Positions 35,968 to 46,180 of a stretch of 64,000 nt of DNA are shown piece after piece. The translations under genes and the position numbers were made by a program. Origin of the DNA: Lithospermum erythrorhizon (Eukaryota; Streptophyta; Magnoliopsida; Boraginales; Boraginaceae); the NCBI GenBank assembly GCA_019722365.1, contig JADFUC010000294.1:372001-436000 (forward strand), written 5' to 3'. The notes beneath the pieces are model-generated. The model was not told the origin of the DNA, searched no databases, and was given only the letters and a program-made list of their open reading frames with translations. Position 1 is the first letter of the stretch. Every line of letters begins with the position of its first letter.

Positions 35968-36349
35968 TAATTACAGTGATTTAAGGTTACAAATTTGAAA
36001 TACTAAGCTAATATGAAGCATAAAGATGGAACAAATTTTTTTACCAAGTCTAAGAGACATATATTACTCAAATTAATAATTTTTTTTTTTATCAAAAGAT
36101 ACAATACACAAGTTTAAAGCTCACTATTCTTTTCATTTGTATAATTCCAGTTATTATTCCAAATGAAATTACTTCTAAAACTATACATTAAAATCAATAA
36201 ATTAATACACAGACTATGAGTCTATATGTGATCCATCTGCAAAATTAATGTATGTACAATGCATACATAACATATTAACATAATATCCCAAACTTCCTAA
36301 ACTTTTGTATCTTAAATAAAACCTGTAAATAAACACAGCAAAAAACTAA

Positions 36350-36900
36350 AAAAGACATCCACTCATCAATCGATTTAATTCTATCTATTTGAAACTATAG
36401 CCTTAATGTATAAACTATGCAGAATCTTTCTATCTATTCGAAACTATAGCCTTAATGTATGAACTATGCAGAATCTAACTAAAAATTCATGAAATAAATT
36501 TTAACATTCAAGTTGCTTGTCTGTATGTCAATATTTTTCTTCTGGCAACTAATTGAGATAAAAGTCCAGCATTTCTTACCCTCCGGTGCCTTCGACCTTT
36601 GCTTGTCATTTTTTCTTCCTTTAGAAGATGAGGCCTGATCAAAAATCAACTTTTGGATGCCCCCTTTACTATTGCTATCCATACCAGCAACAGGTTGAAG
36701 GACTTCTTGATCAATTGTCTTGCAAATGCTAATCTTGATTTTGTTATGAATTTTATTGTGGCCTCCCAGAGCTCGACGAGTTGCAAATGTTTCGTCACAA
36801 ATGGGGCACCTATACTCAATTTTTTCAGCAGTAGACTGTGGTGGAGGAGCAGGAGCAACAGGAACAGAAGATGGGCTAATGTCATGAGCTGAAGATGATG
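36350..36900 (-). repeat. Tandem segmental duplication (partner 35440-35967), 929-bp offset
   Basis: Coding end and 3' flank of the zinc-finger gene are repeated. GTCAATATTTTTCTTCTGGC is at 35598 and 36527, and CTAACTAAAAATTCATGAAA occurs in both copies. Within this copy a 49-bp stretch (CTATCTATTTGAAACTATAG...) is itself doubled at 36381 and 36430. Confidence 0.85.
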
Positions 36901-38029
36901 ATGATTCCTCCTTTTTTGTCATGATTTTCTCAGAATTGTTACCCATAGCAGCAACATGAGGAAGGACTTCTTGATCAATTGTTTTGTTTATATTTTCCTT
37001 GTGGACTCTAAAAGCTTGAAGAGCTGCAACTGTTTTGCCACAATCGCACCAATATGCATCATCAGCAACTGAAGTTGGACTAATGTCATGAGCGGAAGAT
37101 GATGACAATTTCTCCTTTTTGATTACCATTTTCTCAGCATTGTTGTACTTTGTTCTATGCTTCTTTGTTTCAACAAAATTCAGTCTTCTAGCAGAGAATT
37201 TCCAAGTAACTACATCATCAGACATAGTTGCATCTGAAGAACTATCAGCTTTAACATTTTCTAGAATTGCTCTACTTTTCCCTCTGTTCTTCAGTTGATT
37301 AATCACCAGTGGCGACGCCCTCGGAATGGTGCTGCTCGTAGCCTCCTCTACTGCTCTGGCAGCTCTGCCATAATCAAGATTGGAATTGAATCTGCCACTA
37401 TCATCTATATACATCAGCCCTTTAGCAACCATAAGACTATCCTGATCAAAACCGTCCTTTTTATCTTCATGAATTTCATTATCTCCTCTTATACCCTTCT
37501 TTAACCATCCTCTACCCACTAAAGATTGAGCTAAATCAACCACGGGCTTAACATGAGAAATCCCATTTTCTTGATTTCTTCTTACCATTTCCTCGACTTC
37601 TTTGAATTCGACAATTCCAGACTTATCATGAGAGATCATTGAAGAGTTCTTGAGCTTAGATTGGCATCTATTCTGTCTTAACAAATATTTCTTGGATGGA
37701 GAACTTTTCCTATTCAAATTTCCATAATAATAGTTATCACCATCCTCATCATATTCATTCTTTTTATTGTATATTCTTTGTATGGGCTTCTTAGGTCGAC
37801 CTTCAAGATGGGCACTACTCAGATGACCTCCAAGTGCATATCCAGAGATGAACTTCTTGTTGCAAGTTGGACAAACTCTTTGCTGACTCTTCTCTTTCCC
37901 ATCAGTCCCCTTTTCCTTAGAATTATTTTCCATTTCTTCCTCCTTTTCTTGATGACCATCTTCCATATCAGCTAGCTTCATTGGTTTTTTCCCAGTAGAA
38001 GAATCTTGGTCATCTTGATTCTTCTTCAT
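36479..38029 (-). CDS. C2H2 zinc-finger protein of the (Q/R)ALGGH type, 516 aa, C-terminus frameshifted
   Basis: Probable nuclear DNA-binding repressor. Start at ATG 38029 (MKKNQDDQDSS); upstream codons in frame lack an ATG. Finger 1 is CPTCNKKFISGYALGGHLSSAH. A middle finger is degenerate (WCDCGKTVAALQAFRVH, last His lost). Finger 3 is CPICDETFATRRALGGHNKIH. The phrase SSSSAHDISP-SSV precedes each of the last two fingers, showing internal module duplication. Compared with the partial copy at 35599, this frame lacks one G after GAGGGTAAGAAA (about 36570). The EAR motif DLNQLP is therefore lost and translation ends in an unrelated tail (CWTFISISCQKKN...). The restored register would also contain a stop in the motif. 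A 5'UTR intron is likely (TTGTTGAAG before the ATG). Confidence 0.8.
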   Translation of the reverse strand: MKKNQDDQDSSTGKKPMKLADMEDGHQEKEEEMENNSKEKGTDGKEKSQQRVCPTCNKKFISGYALGGHLSSAHLEGRPKKPIQRIYNKKNEYDEDGDNYYYGNLNRKSSPSKKYLLRQNRCQSKLKNSSMISHDKSGIVEFKEVEEMVRRNQENGISHVKPVVDLAQSLVGRGWLKKGIRGDNEIHEDKKDGFDQDSLMVAKGLMYIDDSGRFNSNLDYGRAARAVEEATSSTIPRASPLVINQLKNRGKSRAILENVKADSSSDATMSDDVVTWKFSARRLNFVETKKHRTKYNNAEKMVIKKEKLSSSSAHDISPTSVADDAYWCDCGKTVAALQAFRVHKENINKTIDQEVLPHVAAMGNNSEKIMTKKEESSSSSAHDISPSSVPVAPAPPPQSTAEKIEYRCPICDETFATRRALGGHNKIHNKIKISICKTIDQEVLQPVAGMDSNSKGGIQKLIFDQASSSKGRKNDKQRSKAPEGKKCWTFISISCQKKNIDIQTSNLNVKIYFMNF

Positions 38030-38059
38030 CTTCAACAAAATCAAAAGAAAAAAAGTCAA

Positions 38060-40796
38060 TGCAAAATATTAATGGTTCTTGAAAAAGAAAAGACTCCATA
38101 AAGATTGCATTCATTCAAAATATAATGAAGGTGTATAAATTATGCAAAGAAGAAGTAACAAATAAGCAGAAAAACTGAAATATTAATTGCATGCACTACC
38201 TTCAATGATGCAGAAGAAAATTTGAATATTTGATGAAAGGTTTCAAGTAGAATGTGTATCAATAATTACCTAACAATTTGTATTTATGAAAGTAAAATGA
38301 GTAGAGACAAATTTTTGAATGAGAAGGAAACTATATTGGTATGATCATGAACATTTAGAAGGTAGAGTGAGTGTGAATAATACATGGAAGATTTTATTAT
38401 GTGATTTTCGAGAAAGGTTGTTTTGTTGTACATAATTCACAAATATATATCGGATATTCCTCTATGTTTATGACTTTCTTTAGATTTATTTATCAATTGG
38501 TAACTAAGGACCCATTTATCTTAGTAATAGGTAATGTTAATTTCTATACTACATCCCAAAAAATTGTTCTGTTTAATTTTATAATAATCAAAATTAAAAA
38601 GATTTATAATATTAATTGACTCGCATGATTATAATTTGAATTAAAAACAAATGGGACGTTTGATTATTTAGTGAATTAAGATACTCCTTTAATTCAGTTA
38701 GTTGAATTGCATGAACATCACATATACAAAGATTGATTCAATTACATAGTCGGCAATAAAAGTTAATTGCCAAATTCATCATTTGAAATCATGTGTAGGA
38801 GATTAGGAGTTGGCAGTCGGCATATAAGGTCGAGCCGCTCGTTTTAGCTAGGCTCATACCTGCTAATCCTTCATTCAACCTCATGCTACCAGAGATGGCC
38901 TCAAAATTAGTAGGCATTACAAAATAAGAATGTGCATAAGAGAAGTTCAAATAGTCAATGAGCACACATGATATGAAAGAGTAGCAACCAAGTGAACAAC
39001 AATGGTATCACCTAAACCAAGAACACAACTACTATTCAATTAAATACAATATCTACTATGTAATTTTCAAAGGCCTATAGTCTATGATTCTGTATAAGAA
39101 ACGTTGCATGTACGAGGATGAGGACAGCAACGGAACTTCAAGCAACTATCTTCCTCATCCCAAAGCAGTGAAATCGGTCTCATAAGTTGTGAATGCCAAT
39201 GCAGCAAGTTCTCCTCAAATTCCTTTCTATAGTAATCTCTACGAGAGAGAAAAGGAACTACCTCTCATATATAGTAGTCCCAGTCGAATGCTTAAACAAA
39301 CCCATGCAAACTCAAGAAGGGGCAAGACAAGGACCAAAAAGAGTGAAGTTAATCACAACATATCCACGGTTAGATATGCTAACAACTTTACACAAAACAA
39401 GCTCAAATGAAGACCTGGTTCACATGTTAAATGTCACTGTTGAGATGAAAAATGAGGATTTGGTCAGGCTATTTTGAGGAGATGCTAAAATTATTTTCAC
39501 GTTTCAACTTCATTTCAATAAATGAAAATTAGCTCTACACAAATAGGATCAAAGATGATGTAATAAAGAATTATATGGAAAATAATTGTAGATGAGAGAT
39601 AGTAATTTATCGCATCATCCGTCAGATTTCTCGATAAAGATTCTCAAGCCAAAAGGAATTAAAAATTAATCAAGGTAAAAAAAAATATGCATTAAAATTC
39701 ATTAAAGCAGCGATGGAGTCGGGAATGTTAATTTGTTTTTGCATCAAAATCTAGGGGGCCGAAACAAACTTTGAAGTGGAGAGCGACGTGGATCCAAATG
39801 GAGAGTGGAATAGCAATAGATACTTGAAGTGCTGGGTTGCCCACCCTTCACCACTTCAAGCAGGTTATAGATGATAATCCTCAATGAAAATGCTTCTTAT
39901 GTAGTGAGGAATGCATTTGTTATAAAAGAATTAGGAGAAAACAAATAGAGAGCAGGACAAATGCAATGCTTCAAAATGTTCTTCACATCACTAGGTTTGC
40001 CACACACTTAACCTGCACCAGTAACTGTTATAGTATGCAATGAATCAAGTGGTAAGCTTGTCAAATTTAACAATACACTTATATATCATTATCTAACAGT
40101 TCGCCCTTTATATATCTATGAAAACAAGCTAATAGGTAAATAAATCATTACTTAAATCAGTTGGTCATATAGATTCAGAAGATTTGGAAAGAGCGCAAAA
40201 CAAATATGGAAATTTGTACTTTTAAGTAATAGATTAAAACTAAACGGAAGTTTAATACTTAAAGAAAGACAGTCAGATACACGAGTTAGAATAAAACCGA
40301 TAAACTGTCAAGTGTCAACTGATAAACGAACTTGAGACTCTGGAAAGACATGGGCCAGAATACCCAACCTTAGCAATTCTTTTTCAAGGAAAAAAATGTG
40401 TGCAAACTATTTAGAAAAGCTTTAAAGAAGGTACTTGAACAAAATGAAAATACATTTTGAAGATTCAAGCCTTTTAAGTAATAAAGTACGATTTTTCCTA
40501 CGACATAAAGATGTCATTTGCAATTTGCTGGAACTTCGGAAGAATCACCAGAGTCCAAAACAAAAAGAGAGATTGATTTATGAAGATATCTGCACCATAA
40601 GATGATAAAACGTGAAAAAAATAAGTTGCTAAGACGATGCTTTTATGGCATCAGGAAACATAAAATGCATTAGAATAGTAGAAAAATAGTATGAGATCGA
40701 AATATAAATGAAAACTTAAGAGATCAGAGAGAGCTTATACATTCAGGCCAACAGATGCAAAACCATTGGAATTCAAGAAATCGAAGTACAACTTAC
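38060..40796. other. Intergenic region, zinc-finger promoter and UBA2 3' flank
   Basis: AT-rich. A MITE-like left end (CTACATCCCAAAAAATTGTTC at 38546) has only a weak partner (AAACAAATGGGACG near 38646). Short ORFs at 39189-39477 show no domain. No gene is supported. Confidence 0.45.
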
Positions 40797-40826
40797 CAAG
40801 CATTATAAGGAAGCCTGCACCCAATG
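40797..40826 (-). other. Probable 30-nt 3'UTR mini-exon of the UBA2-type gene
   Basis: On the minus strand ACTGCTTGCAG|CATTGGG begins and CTTATAATGCTTG|GTAAGTTG ends a 30-nt segment with very good splice consensus at both sides. It lies downstream of the 3'UTR donor that directly follows the UBA2 stop codon. Confidence 0.5.
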
Positions 40827-41011
40827 CTGCAAGCAGTTTCCGACAACAATAAATAATACCAATTCATTATTTCATTAAACACTACACTTCACAACAGAAT
40901 AACCATGAACACTGATAATTTTTTAACAGAAAGTGAATAACTTCTGTGTTTTCTCTTCTACACATATATGCAACTTTCAAAGACATCTTTTAGTTCAGAC
41001 ATTACAACAGG

Positions 41012-41123
41012 CAGGATGAGATAACAAAAAGGGAGTACGATCAGAGACTTGTTCTATATTCTATATTCAGGATGAGATAACAAAAAGGGAGTACGATCAG
41101 AGACTTGTACTATATTCTATATT
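41012..41123 (+). repeat. 56-bp near-perfect tandem duplication
   Basis: CAGGATGAGATAACAAAAAG and the following sequence occur at 41012 and again at 41068 with one difference (GTTC/GTAC). It lies in the presumed 3'UTR intron of the UBA2-type gene. The near-identity implies a recent duplication. Confidence 0.9.
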
Positions 41124-41407
41124 CTTGACTTTTACTAGATCTCCTATGGTGATTAAGATAGTCACACAGGCGGTTAATCTATAACATAATCCAACTTTAA
41201 GCACACATTTTTAAACCTTTACTTATATCTTTTACTAACATTTTAAGACTTCTTTGAGAAACACAACCAGATTCGGTACCACAGTTACTACCTTCCACTA
41301 AATATAAGGATTTGAACCGAACAAGCATAAATCATATACTTTAAGAGTATAGCATTGCAAAATCGAGAACCATAAAAAATATCTGAAGTTAAAAGCTTTA
41401 TCCTCAC

Positions 41408-42524
41408 CTAGTATCCCTGGCCCATGTAAGGAGCACCACCCTGGTTGGGTCTCACACCTCCCTGCCCCATCTGAGGATTAGCATATGCTCCTTGAAGTTC
41501 AGGCTGTCCATATCCACCAGTAGCACCACCTTGAGTACCATATCCACTTGGTGGCACACCTAGTCCCTGCGCACCCATCCCTCCAAGAAAATTGCCATAT
41601 CCCAATCCCGCACCTTGTGAAGCTAGAAGCGCCAACGCCTGCCCAATCGCGGCATGAGACAGACCAGGATTAAACCCAACTGCAGCATTCCCAGCAGTGG
41701 GCGTCATCAAATGCCCTCCATGCCCCACTGCAGAACCACTACCCCCAGAGTACTTCCCTTTTTTAGCTGTGTGCCCATAGTGCGATTGCTGTGAATGATG
41801 GTGGCGTTGCTGCTGATAAAATCCAGCACCAACGCCACCTTTTCCCCCCTTAGGCCCATCCACCGCCTTCTGACAATTCAACGAATGCCCCTCAAAACTC
41901 TTATGCGGCTCCTCCAACGCCTTCCTCGCCCCCTCAAGACTCTTATACACAAACAAACAAAAACCCCTCGCCTTCCCCGTCTGCTTATCCAACCCCAACG
42001 GCCCCTCCTCAATCTCCCCAAACCCCGAAAAAAACTCCAACAACTTCCCAACATCCACATCGGCACCCACATTGCTCACAAATATCTTCCTCTGCGTATA
42101 CTCCGACCCAAACTCCATCCCCGTCCCATTCACGGGACCAGCAGACGCCAACTGGCACGACGCAACTCTCCCCCCAATAGTCTTCTGAGGCGTTTCCAAC
42201 GCCTTTTTCGCGCCAATTCTCCGCTTAAACAGAATAAAAGCGTAGCCTTTCGATTTTCCCGTAACCTTATCCATAACAGCTTTACAATCCTCAATCTCCC
42301 CAAACTTCCCAAACTCGCTAATTAACTTTTCAGAAGTGGTATCCCAACCCAAACCATGAACGAATATCTTGCGATGAACCGGGTCCAAATCAGCATGGTT
42401 TTTCACATTTTCAATTAATTGAGGGTATTTAATAACAGCTTCTTTTAATAAAATTGTTAATTGGTCTTTATTAAATGGTTCTAGAAGCTTCTCAATTGGC
42501 TCATCATCTCCTTCTTCAGCTTTT

Positions 42525-42565
<41 letters not shown>

Positions 42566-42691
42566 TTCTTCTTCGTATTCTACTTCTTCTTCAATATCAT
42601 CGAATTCTTCGGGCTCGGGTTGGAGAGTATTTTGAGTTTCCGGCGTCGGTTGTGGTTGTTCCGGCGGCGGAGATTTTCGCTTAGTTGCCAT
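41408..42691 (-). CDS. UBA2A: UBP1-associated protein 2-like (UBA2) RNA-binding protein, 427 aa
   Basis: A nuclear hnRNP-like protein that binds U-rich 3'UTRs and acts in mRNA stability, stress/ABA and senescence responses. The coding sequence is uninterrupted. The acidic N-terminus has a run of 13 Asn (residues 43-55), encoded by an ATT/AAT microsatellite. Then come DDEPIEKLLEPFNKDQL, RRM1 (about 107-182: KIFVHGLGWDT with RNP1 KGYAFILF) and RRM2 (about 200-275: KIFVSNVGADVD with ARGFCLFV). The C-terminus is Gly/Gln-rich, with AIGQALALLASQGAGLG and ending PYMGQGY. The stop codon TAG is followed immediately by GTGAGG, a donor site, indicating a 3'UTR intron. Family assignment is strong; 2A versus 2B/2C is less certain. 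Confidence 0.92.
42527..42565 (+). repeat. (ATT)13 microsatellite encoding poly-Asn
   Basis: About 13 uninterrupted ATT triplets on the plus strand, read as AAT (Asn) codons in the UBA2-type gene. Length polymorphism among individuals is expected. Confidence 0.95.
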
Positions 42692-42830
42692 ATTTGTGAA
42701 TATGGGGGTTTGAGGGAGGGGGTAGGGTTTGATATAAAAAGGGAGTAAAATTGATTTGGGGATTTTGTGTGGCTGGAGGGAACGACACTTAGGGTGCTAA
42801 GGTCTTTGAACGAGTCTAATAAGATCGAAT

Positions 42831-42836
42831 CACGTG
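42831..42836. promoter_or_regulatory. G-box core upstream of the UBA2-type gene
   Basis: CACGTG in ATCACGTGTG context, 140 bp upstream of the ATG at 42691. It is a potential bZIP/bHLH site; function is inferred only. Confidence 0.35.
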
Positions 42837-44453
42837 TGTTTTAAATTCGATTTGATAATTATAAATTGAAATTAGAATTTATTGTTGAATTTTATAGAAT
42901 GAATTTTAATTAGATATTTAGCCGAGATGGAGTTAATTTTAACACATTGATGGGTTTTAATTCTAACTAATTTGAAATTTTGGCATTTCGGGAGAGGTTA
43001 GGGTTTTTGATAGAAAATTAAGGAATAATTTAGGGGATTTGTATGGCCGGAGGAATGTTATGATTCATAAATTAGTATACATGAGTTGAATTCGGTGGAG
43101 AATTTCGGCTCATTTATTGACTATTCAAACTTGTCGACAACGATTCACTTAATTGTACAAAACCTCATCTACTTCACAAGGATTAACTCACTTGATTAAT
43201 ACATTTTCAAATTTTAACTTCATTCTTAAAAAATTATAAATAAAACCTACTTTACTCAATCAACTATCAGTCAAATTAATAAACCTGGTTTTATTGGAAA
43301 ATGTCATTCAATGTGTATGAAATCGAGCATAGAGTCGCATGACTATTAAAATAAAAATGTGTACAATAAAATCAGTTTTGGAACCATTTCATTTCAATTG
43401 AGAAATTAATCAAACTTTATGAATGTCATGGGCACTATTATATTATAGTGCATGAAAACATTATCTACAATAGAATCAATGTTCATGGCATTTCATCAAA
43501 CATGAGAATAAATAGAATTTGATAAAATGTCATGAACACGATCATATTATAGTGCTTCGTAATAGTCTGAATTCTTTTGTTATAGCCTAAGTCGTTTATA
43601 TAGTGAGAACATGATATCTTATGATGTGACTTTTACAAGCATTTATTGGCAAAATGATGCATTTGTTAGAAATTAAGTTGTAAATAAAATGTAACCAATT
43701 ACTAATTGAACATTAATGAAAGCATTTATTTTCACAATTATAAGTCTATTTATTGTTAGATGTGCATGCATTCAGTTACATATTTTGTTTGTTGGTCAAC
43801 TGTAGCAATTTAATACAAGAAATATTACATCTCACTACACGTATTGCATTAAAAGTCTTATATGTGACTTTTATGCGGCGTTACATATTATAATTTTATT
43901 TAATAATGGTTTTTAATGCTTTCAGCATCTTCCGACTTGCTCAAAATAAAGTAATTTTATATAAGTATATCTTTATTATATCTAATTAGCTTGATTGTCG
44001 TTTTATAATTTTGGGACATATATTTGGCTATTCATAAATTTTGATCATTAAAAGATAGAAAAATATAAAATTGTCTTTAAAATCAAAATTGGCAAATATT
44101 TTAAATGTTAAAAATGATTGATAATAAAGAGAAGTATCATAATGTAACTATACAATTTAGAATAAAGCTAAAGGTAAGTGAATATTTGTTCTCAATAAAG
44201 CATAACATATTTTTGAAGCAGCAATTCATTTAATTTGAAGCAATAATTCAAATACTTAACTTTAAGATTTGAGAATATATAAAACATTGTTCTCATTTAT
44301 AACCCTTTTTCTCAATCCTGCAACATAGTTCCTTGCAATGAAGTATGTGAATACATGTTACATCTGTGAGAGGTTGCAGAGGTAGTGGTTTAATGTAAGG
44401 GTTCTTCACCAGGGTTGCAGTTGCCCATTGTTGTAACATAAAAGTCGATTCAA
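42837..44453. other. Intergenic region between the UBA2 and SDR loci
   Basis: AT-rich. A local direct repeat (AATGTCATGGGCAC...ATATTATAGTGC at 43423 and AATGTCATGAACAC...ATATTATAGTGC at 43525) is the only structure noticed. Confidence 0.45.
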
Positions 44454-46180
44454 TCAAAAGTCTGCCATTCGGGTGCGATCAAAGTAACAACCAGTAGGAC
44501 CTTCATCAGGTAAAAGAGCCAACATTACAGACCCTTCCGCGCCTTCTTGGAGTGACAGTGTGCCTGTATGCCAATTAATATCTGTGTTGACGAAACCTGG
44601 ATGGACACAGTTGATACGCATGCTCGGGTATTTCCTTGCAAGAATCCTAGAGTAAGCATTTAGGGTGACTTTAGTATCTTTTCTGGCTGGTGGCATTTAC
44701 TACTTACCCATTCTCCTCGACCTTATCTTCTTTCAGATCACGCAGAAATTTCTGCAAAATATTGTCGATGGTCTCTTCACTTAAATTATCAATGTCACCC
44801 AGAACTCTCCTTCGTTCTTCATCAGGAACTCGCTGCACAAATAAATAAATAAATAAAACAACCGAGGTTACAACGATACTTAAATACTTGATACGTGCGG
44901 CGTCTACAAGCAGTTTCAGCCTTCTAATACCAGCGGGGATTGAATCGGCCTTAACACCTTGATTCTGTGAGGCATTTTATGAGTTCACCCAAGAATGGGT
45001 GGATGTTACATTTCCAAATTTCAGTTCAAATTAAAGGAGAAAAGAGGTTAAATTCTATAAAATAGTAATATATTATATACATCTACTTACTCTGAGTTCA
45101 CTCCTGAGGGAGGTTACATTTACAATTCTTGCTCCAGAAGAAAGTTGCAGCAGAGGGAGAAGAGCTTCGGTAACATTCTTAACTCCGTAGTAGTTGGTCT
45201 CCAGGCATTCCTTTGCCTTGTCATATGTTGTTATTATCACATCTTGAATCAAATTGGTCGCCTTACCTGCAAGCTGCATAGAAGTTAACATGCAATTAGT
45301 ACCAAATGGGTGTCACTATTACAAGGAAATGGGTGATTCTGAAAAGACAAAATGCTCTTTTTTTATTGAAGTTTTTGTTCTACCCAATCCGCAGGATCAA
45401 TATTCTTGGCCCTTAGGCCATCTTCATCAACCATGACCCCGGAAGCTCCAGCATTGTTTACCTGAATAAGTTAGTCAATGCAAATCAGTTCTCAACAAGT
45501 GAATAGCAAGAAGTAAGCACTTTCCCGAACTTCAACAGAAATGTGATTGTCAACCAATTTATACAACAACTTCTGATACAAGAGCTTAATACTTATGAAT
45601 CTCGCAATAGGATGTTTTAGTGAAAAACATGAATGTCATATTAAGAGACATGACCATTCACCCAACTTTAATTACAATCTTAGCTTTCCAGTGTACAAAA
45701 TATAGATGCAAGAGAACATTGGAAAGAATTACCAGTAAAGTTATGGTCAGACTTAAGATGGGAGCTTAAAGGTCTTTCTTTCAATCTCTACTGTCTAGAA
45801 TTTTAAACATAGATTAACCATGAATGTATAAGCAATAGTTACCAGAATATCAAGCCTTCCAAATTGTGCTTTAACAAAGGCTGCTAATGAGACTATGCTC
45901 TTGAAATCTTGAACATCAAGCTGATGAAATAACACATTTGTTAGACCTTCATCATGTAGCAAAGACATGGCCTCCTTGCCCCTCGTCTCATTCCTCGCTG
46001 TCAATATAACGGTCACACCCGCTTTCACTAGTTGACGGACAGTCTCGAACCCGATGCCCTTATTCGCTCCAGTAACAACTGCAAACCTGCAAAACATTAC
46101 CAATGATGAATCTCCAAAGGCAACGGACGTGTATCCGCAAAAGCTTACTTTCCGGATGCTGCCTCTGAATTGACTCCCAT
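44454..46180 (-). pseudogene. Short-chain dehydrogenase/reductase (neomenthol dehydrogenase/salutaridine reductase-like), disrupted
   Basis: NADPH-dependent SDR of the SDR114C-like plant group. Exons are 46180-46149, 46086-45843, 45461-45384, 45273-45091 and 44832-44454. The cofactor motif TGANKGIG is at residues 16-23, followed by FGRLDIL-VNNAG and IVNVTSLRSEL. In the last exon the sequence runs ...KEDKVEENG and then TAA, where relatives have GW. The rest (KVTLNAYSRILARKYPSM, INCVHPGFVNTDINW) continues in another frame. The catalytic Tyr of YxxxK is replaced: the frame reads RKDTK. A GTAAGT follows ENGG, but the next usable acceptor would leave a 25-bp intron, too short to be credible. I infer a pseudogene; an assembly error could explain the frameshift but not the Tyr change. 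Confidence 0.75.

Noticed and set aside
38540..38660. Possible MITE starting CTACATCCCAAAAAATTG
   Set aside because: The right end is weak and no TA-flanked inverted partner was found.
39189..39477. Two overlapping ORFs of 73 and 94 codons
   Set aside because: No family similarity, no splice signals and no neighbour context.
41795..42325. Plus-strand 176-codon ORF
   Set aside because: Antisense shadow of the UBA2 coding exon, kept open by its codon bias.
44690..44720. A 25-bp intron rescuing the SDR reading frame
   Set aside because: Far below the minimum length of plant introns; a frameshift or deletion is more plausible.
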